Shown piece after piece: positions 59,666 through 64,000 of a stretch of DNA of 64,000 nt. The position numbers and the translations under genes are program-made. Origin of the DNA: Pseudomonas sp. ERMR1:02 (GTDB lineage: Bacteria; Pseudomonadota; Gammaproteobacteria; Pseudomonadales; Pseudomonadaceae); assembly GCF_002277815.1 (NCBI RefSeq), contig NZ_NKJI01000003.1, positions 457,165-521,164 of the forward strand, in the 5' to 3' direction. The notes beneath the pieces are model-generated. The model did no database searches. It was given only the letters and a program-made list of their open reading frames with translations, and was not told the origin of the DNA. How positions within the stretch are numbered: position 1 is the first letter of the stretch; each line of letters starts with the position of its first letter.

Positions 59666-60580
59666 ATGAGTCGGCCAGTGAAGATCACTTCGCGCCCGCA
59701 ACTGGCGCTTCAGTCATATTTGGAGAGCTTGCTGCAAGACATCACCGAGGAGTTGGCGCCGGAAATAGAAGCGCCTGAAGCTGTGCTGGACGAATTCCAG
59801 GCCGCAGTGCTCGAAGAGCAGGCTCGTGATGCGCAGAAAGTCGTCGTTGCTGCCGCCCCTTTGCTAGCACCGGTAACGAAAACCCCCGTTGCTGTGGTCG
59901 AAGCGCTGGCTCCTGTGATGGCGCCGGTATCGACTATCGCACCCTTGCTGCAAGCGTTGGTGCCTCCACCCGTTGAGGTGCAGCCAGTACCGGAGCCACC
60001 CGTCGTCGAAGTACATCAAGCGCTGGTACCGCCGGTCGTCGAAGTTCACTTGCCACCCTCCAACACGCCACCGCCGGTAGAAACCGACGGGCGTCCGGCA
60101 TGGGCGGCCGAGCCGTTCGAATGCCTGTTATTCGATGTTGCCGGGCTAACCCTGGCCGTGCCGTTGGTGTGCCTGGGGTCGATTTATTCCCTGGCTGGCC
60201 ACGAACTGACGCCGCTTTTCGGTCAGCCCGACTGGTTCCTCGGCATCCTGCCAAGCCAGGCCGGCAACCTGAAGGTTCTCGACACCGCACGTTGGGTCAT
60301 GCCCGACCGCTATCGCGATGATTTCCGCCAGGGCCTGCAATACGTCATCTCGGTCCAGGGCTACGAATGGGGGCTGGCGGTGCATCAGGTCAGCCGTTCG
60401 TTGCGTCTGGATCCGAACGAAATCAAATGGCGCAGCCACCGTGGTCAACGGCCATGGCTGGCGGGCACCGTGATTGAACACATGTGTGCGTTGCTCGACG
60501 TTTCCGAACTGGCCGAGTTGATCGCCAGCGGCGGGGCAAAGCACATGGGCGGCAGCAAGCCGGCCCACAAACCGACATGA
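59666..60580 (+). CDS. CheW-domain protein, ParP-like
   Basis: A 304-residue protein. An N-terminal helical segment (PQLALQSYLESLLQDITEEL) leads to a Pro/Val-rich linker and a C-terminal CheW-like domain (FECLLFDVAGLTLAVPLVCL, DWFLGILPSQAGNLKVLD). ParP links ParC to CheA by such a CheW/AIF domain. ATG 59666 is chosen because the longer frame runs through the REP. A REP pair lies between it and the ParC-like gene. Confidence 0.9.
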   Translation: MSRPVKITSRPQLALQSYLESLLQDITEELAPEIEAPEAVLDEFQAAVLEEQARDAQKVVVAAAPLLAPVTKTPVAVVEALAPVMAPVSTIAPLLQALVPPPVEVQPVPEPPVVEVHQALVPPVVEVHLPPSNTPPPVETDGRPAWAAEPFECLLFDVAGLTLAVPLVCLGSIYSLAGHELTPLFGQPDWFLGILPSQAGNLKVLDTARWVMPDRYRDDFRQGLQYVISVQGYEWGLAVHQVSRSLRLDPNEIKWRSHRGQRPWLAGTVIEHMCALLDVSELAELIASGGAKHMGGSKPAHKPT

Positions 60581-60665
60581 AATCTGCACAACAAACAGGC
60601 GACGGCATTCAAATGCCGCAGCACCGAACACACACCGCCAGGGCGGTTTTTCGAGGGGTCAGGGT

Positions 60666-61151
60666 ATGAATGATAAGGCGACGGCGGCAAAGGGTTCCGA
60701 AGATCCGATCCTGCAATGGGTAACCTTCAAGCTGGACAATGAAACCTACGGCATCAACGTGATGCGCGTTCAGGAAGTCCTGCGCTACACCGAAATCGCC
60801 CCGGTCCCGGGCGCCCCGAGCTACGTGCTGGGCATCATCAACCTGCGTGGCAACGTGGTCACCGTGATCGACACCCGTCAGCGCTTCGGCCTGATGAATG
60901 CCGAAATCAGCGACAACACCCGTATCGTTATCATCGAAGCCGACAAGCAAGTGGTCGGGATCATGGTCGACAGCGTGGCCGAAGTGGTTTACCTGCGTCA
61001 GTCGGAAATCGAAACCGCACCGAACGTCGGTAACGAAGAGTCCGCCAAGTTCATTCAAGGCGTGTGCAACAAGAACAACGAACTGCTGATCCTGGTCGAA
61101 CTGGACAAGATGATGAGCGAAGAAGAATGGTCGGATCTGGAGAACATCTGA
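60666..61151 (+). CDS. cheW: chemotaxis coupling protein CheW
   Basis: A 161-residue CheW adaptor linking receptors to CheA. Conserved segments are WVTFKLDNETYGINVMRVQE, VPGAPSYVLGIINLRG and VVTVIDTRQRFGL. It ends with an acidic tail. It is followed directly by the DUF2802 gene. Confidence 0.97.
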   Translation: MNDKATAAKGSEDPILQWVTFKLDNETYGINVMRVQEVLRYTEIAPVPGAPSYVLGIINLRGNVVTVIDTRQRFGLMNAEISDNTRIVIIEADKQVVGIMVDSVAEVVYLRQSEIETAPNVGNEESAKFIQGVCNKNNELLILVELDKMMSEEEWSDLENI

Positions 61152-61544
61152 TTGATTCTCGAGGTTGCGGTCATTGTCCTGTTCCTCTTCTGGGCTGGCA
61201 CGCTGGCAATGTTTCTGGCGTACATACGCGGCCAACGGCAGATCGCCGCGCAACAGGCCCAGGGTGATGCGCTGCGTGATCAGCGCATCAAGGATCTGGC
61301 CAAACGCGTTGACGACTATCAGAACGGCAATGTACGCATGGGCGAAGACCTGCACGAATTGCGCGCCATCGTCGCGCCCTTGCCGGACAAGCTCGCCCAA
61401 ATGGAACAACGCGACCCCACCAGCCTGTCGTTCGCCCAGGCGGCTCGACTGGTGGGGATGGGCGCCAGCGTCGACGAACTGACCCAGTCCTGCGGCTTGA
61501 CCCAGGCTGAGGCGGAGTTGATGAGCAAGCTTCACAGGAGCTGA
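61152..61544 (+). CDS. DUF2802 family membrane protein
   Basis: A 130-residue protein with one N-terminal membrane helix (LEVAVIVLFLFWAGTLAMFL) followed by a coiled coil and the DUF2802 domain (AARLVGMGASVDELTQSCGL). It starts at TTG 61152, right after the cheW stop. It is the usual last gene of this cluster in Pseudomonas. Its function is not known to me. Confidence 0.88.
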   Translation: MILEVAVIVLFLFWAGTLAMFLAYIRGQRQIAAQQAQGDALRDQRIKDLAKRVDDYQNGNVRMGEDLHELRAIVAPLPDKLAQMEQRDPTSLSFAQAARLVGMGASVDELTQSCGLTQAEAELMSKLHRS

Positions 61545-61569
61545 TTTTTTGCGACTCTGCTGAAATCGC

Positions 61570-61665
61570 CATCGCGAGCAGGCTTGCTCCCACAAAGGAT
61601 TGGGGTGGGCACAAAATGTGTGAACACCACCAATCCTCTGTGGGAGTGAGCCTGCTCGCGATGGC
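61570..61665. repeat. REP palindrome pair
   Basis: CCATCGCGAGCAGGCTTGCT and its partner GAGTGAGCCTGCTCGCGATGG flank a spacer. Confidence 0.88.
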
Positions 61666-61685
61666 GTCGTGTCAGGCGCCATAGA

Positions 61686-61727
61686 TGTAGGAGCGAGCGG
61701 GCGGCGATCCGACTTGCCCGCGAAGGC
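61686..61727. repeat. single REP unit, insert variant
   Basis: GTAGGAGCGAGCGGGCGGCG runs into GATCCGACTTGCCCGCGAAG. The extra segment matches the variant arm seen at 34789-34891. Confidence 0.75.
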
Positions 61728-61885
61728 GTCCTCGAAACCTCAGCAATCATCCCCGCGCAACTTGCGCTTCAAAGCTCAGGGCAATCGCGCACTGAACCCC
61801 CATCCTTTCATCCTGAGCGCTTTTTGGAAGAGTGTTTTTCCAGCATCGATATGCTGCGCAACACTAAACTCTCTGAAGGTGTTTT

Positions 61886-63184
61886 ATGCCGACTGTCACT
61901 ACCCATCAGGCTGTTGCCGGGCGATACACGAACTCCGGTCCTGACCGTGAAACCAAAAGCACGGCGCCAAACATTTGCAAAAGTGTTGAGCACGTATCGA
62001 ATTCTCCGGCCGAGATGGGAAACGCGGGAGTTGGCAGTAAGTCGTCGTTTTCTACATCAGAAGTCTTGGGTGGCAAGACAGTCACGAAGATGTCGATTAA
62101 TAAACACACGGCTAAAGCAGTTTTGAGTGAGTTGGTGAAACTTCCAATTTCAGAGAATACCTACGCTGCTCGCCTCGAATGTCTGAAGGTTGACCCTTCC
62201 ATTCTTACCTGGCATGCACTGACTCGTTACCCTGACAAACTGAAGGAGCTGGAGCAGACAGATCTTCCCAAGCTTGAAAAATGTTTAGCGGGAGCAGGAG
62301 TGTGGCTGCCTGAAGTTGAAAGTATAAATGCCAATGTGTTGAAGAATCTGATGGTCAAACTGGCTGATCAATTTGAGGCGTCCTTTCAGTGCCTGTTGTT
62401 AGAGACAGAAGCTCCAGAAAAAAAAGACGTTCTGATTGTTCGGGGGGCGCCAACTTCTGGGAAAACATCATATCTGGGTGGCAATTTTACCCTCAGTACG
62501 GATGAAGTAAGAAATTACTTACAGGATCGGATGACTGGCATCACAATGCCTCAGCTACATATGCACGCTTATACGTTGTTGAACCATTTCACAATGAATA
62601 TGGAGAAAAAGTTTTCACAAGTTTTGGCACGGGGCTCACTTTTTGAATCTCCAAAGTTGGTCGATAGCAAGCTACAAGCGATCAGGTTGCAAGAAGGAAA
62701 GCAAAAAGCAGCGGTTCACGACATACAAGTTGACCTGAGGACGCTCTGTTGTCGAATGCTCAAGCGTTCTACAGAAGAGGCATTGATGGGTTTTGATTAC
62801 TTGAGTCAGCGTTTCCGTTGTTCATTGGAAAACCGACAAGAAACAATAGAATTGGTGCAAAAAAACCAGGAGATCATCAACGAGTACTCACTATCGGTCT
62901 GGGATGGCAGCAAGAGCGTAAGAGTCGCGGAGCGTTCAGTTGATTCCCAGGACATCATCATTCATGACAAGGCTTTATTCGATCAGCAGGTGTCACGGGA
63001 CCCTGTCTTGATCGAAGCAGAGATTGCGCATGTACGCGACACGGTAATCGACGGAGCATTCATCTCTGACTTCACGGCTGGGCATGAACCTGCCATTGCG
63101 GTGGTCTTTACCGATGCATTGAGCAAGTACGATGGAAAACCATGGCTGAGGCTCTTGAGTTGCATCGCGACAGGGATCATGTAG
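61886..63184 (+). CDS. P-loop kinase-like protein of unknown role (zeta-toxin/effector-like)
   Basis: A 432-residue protein, distinctly richer in A+T than its neighbours. The first ~70 residues are Ser/Thr/Gly-rich and disordered. A Walker A motif is at 186-194 (RGAPTSGKT), and an LSTDEVR segment with D206 follows, as in zeta-type or polynucleotide-kinase-like P-loop kinases. The helical middle includes HDIQVDLRTLCCRMLKRS. The signs of transfer and the disordered N-terminus would fit a secreted effector or toxin, but no secretion signal or antitoxin is proven. GAAGG precedes the ATG. Confidence 0.6.
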   Translation: MPTVTTHQAVAGRYTNSGPDRETKSTAPNICKSVEHVSNSPAEMGNAGVGSKSSFSTSEVLGGKTVTKMSINKHTAKAVLSELVKLPISENTYAARLECLKVDPSILTWHALTRYPDKLKELEQTDLPKLEKCLAGAGVWLPEVESINANVLKNLMVKLADQFEASFQCLLLETEAPEKKDVLIVRGAPTSGKTSYLGGNFTLSTDEVRNYLQDRMTGITMPQLHMHAYTLLNHFTMNMEKKFSQVLARGSLFESPKLVDSKLQAIRLQEGKQKAAVHDIQVDLRTLCCRMLKRSTEEALMGFDYLSQRFRCSLENRQETIELVQKNQEIINEYSLSVWDGSKSVRVAERSVDSQDIIIHDKALFDQQVSRDPVLIEAEIAHVRDTVIDGAFISDFTAGHEPAIAVVFTDALSKYDGKPWLRLLSCIATGIM

Positions 63185-63447
63185 CGACTTCGGTGGCTTC
63201 ACGCGTTCTCGCCGAAGTAGTTCCCTCTTAACATTGCACATCAGGCGCGCCATTTTCGCGATGATCGTGGCGCGCTGTGTCAGCAATCATCCTCGCGATC
63301 GGTGATGTCCTTCTCAACCATTGGCGCCTCCGAATTCCGCTGACTTGTGATGATGATTCATCATCGGTAACTTGATCATCGCAATAAACGTTCTATCGCC
63401 GCTGATCAACCTCGGTTGTTCAGGTATATGCAGCGCCAAGGAGGCCT

Positions 63448-64000
63448 ATGCTCGACATTTTGCGTGGTACACCGCTGTGGGTTTATGCGGTCTTTACTTA
63501 CCTGACGTACTACGGAGTCGTTGCCTGCTTCAGGAGTCATGAATCGAAAAGGTCTTCCTGCGATATTCATCGCCATTTCCTTGACCTCGCTAAACCTCTT
63601 CCAAGGTATTGCCATACCAGTAGCGGTCTATGTGCTTGGGTTACTGGCAGGATGGTTTCTGGCGCTGCGCTTTTACTCGTACCACGACGTGGTGCGAGAG
63701 GGGGATCGTCTGGTGCTGGGTGGAACGGTCAAGGTTCTGATCGTGTATTGGTGCTTCTTTGCCTGGCGTTATTACGCCGGTTACCAAGAGGCCATGCATC
63801 CTGAGCTGGCAAATGACGTTGCGGCGGTGGTGTCGTCAGCAGTTGGGGCTGGCCTTATCAATGGTTTGATTGTTGGGCGTAGTCTCAGGCTTTTGCGGTT
63901 TTCAAGTCTGATAACGCGATGCCCGTGGAGTTGGCGTCCAAGTCGCGCCAAGACTGATTTTTGCGACTCAGTTGAGGAGACTGTCAGAAATTTTGTGTTC
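63448..64000 (+). CDS. DUF6622-like membrane protein, frame-shifted and cut by the window end
   Basis: It starts MLDILRGTPLWVYAVFTYLT at ATG 63448 behind CAAGGAGG. A hydrophobic protein continues in another frame from about 63540 (GLPAIFIAISLTSLNLFQGI, LGLLAGWFLALRFYSYHDVV, LIVYWCFFAWRYYAGYQEAM). Joining the two frames needs removal of one base. AAAA near 63547 read as AAA would do it. The second frame has no stop before the window ends. The family resemblance is from memory and only moderately sure. Confidence 0.55.

Larger units (their letters stand above)
61545..61885. other. intergenic region with three REP units
   Basis: This 341-bp gap holds an REP pair (61570-61665), a single variant REP (61686-61727) and then ~150 bp without recognised features. 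Confidence 0.6.

Noticed and set aside
61824..62126. 100-aa ORF overlapping the kinase-like gene
   Set aside because: It overlaps the start of the 432-aa gene in another frame and has no ribosome-binding site or domain.

Overview
The window is a chromosomal segment of a Pseudomonas species, most likely of the P. fluorescens group. This rests on the phhR/phhABC locus, the gene order of a polar-flagellum cluster (flgF-L, fliC-flaG-fliD-fliST, fleQSR, fliE-flhB, flhA-fleN-fliA, cheYZAB, motCD, ParC/ParP-like, cheW), many Pseudomonas-type REP palindromes and a high G+C content. No rRNA or tRNA gene was seen.

Layout. (1) 1-5883: the 5' part of an MFS transporter, two small hypothetical genes, a repeat, then phhC, phhB and phhA (phenylalanine hydroxylation and aromatic transamination) divergent from their regulator phhR. 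(2) 5884-14479: flgFGHIJKL behind a sigma-54 promoter. (3) 14480-20343: a FabH-like gene probably used in flagellin glycan synthesis, fliC with a sigma-28 promoter, flaG, fliD, fliS and fliT-like. (4) 20344-24721: master regulator fleQ and two-component pair fleS/fleR. (5) 24882-40412: fliE-J, a STAS / response regulator-phosphatase / Hpt signalling cassette, fliK, fliLMNOPQR and flhB. (6) 40413-47028: an accessory island between flhB and flhA with three short Rhs-core toxin-like genes, a DUF6124 gene with an unusual leader, a REP-associated transposase, a second copy of the flhB 3' end and a second, damaged copy of the flhA promoter. (7) 47029-61544: flhA, flhF, fleN, fliA, cheY, cheZ, cheA, cheB, motC, motD, ParC-like, ParP-like, cheW and a DUF2802 gene. 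(8) 61545-64000: REPs, an A+T-richer P-loop kinase-like gene of unknown role and a DUF6622-like gene cut by the window end.

How it works together: FleQ with sigma-54 would switch on the visible -24/-12 promoters (flgF, fleSR, fliE, fliL, flhA and perhaps fliD). FleS/FleR then activate middle genes. FliA, with FlgM not in the window, drives fliC. FlhF and FleN set flagellar place and number, and the Che/Mot/ParC-ParP genes build the polar chemotaxis and motor apparatus.

Quality warning: nine apparent one-base deletions, most at homopolymers, split flgH, flgJ, flgL, the response regulator-phosphatase gene, two rhs genes, flhA and flhF (twice). A tenth shift, probably an extra A, splits the last gene. 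The pattern looks like uncorrected sequencing error rather than gene death. The most unusual biology is in the flhB-flhA island, which reads as a duplication or import of a [flhB 3' end - rhs - flhA promoter] segment later joined by a transposase and another rhs gene.
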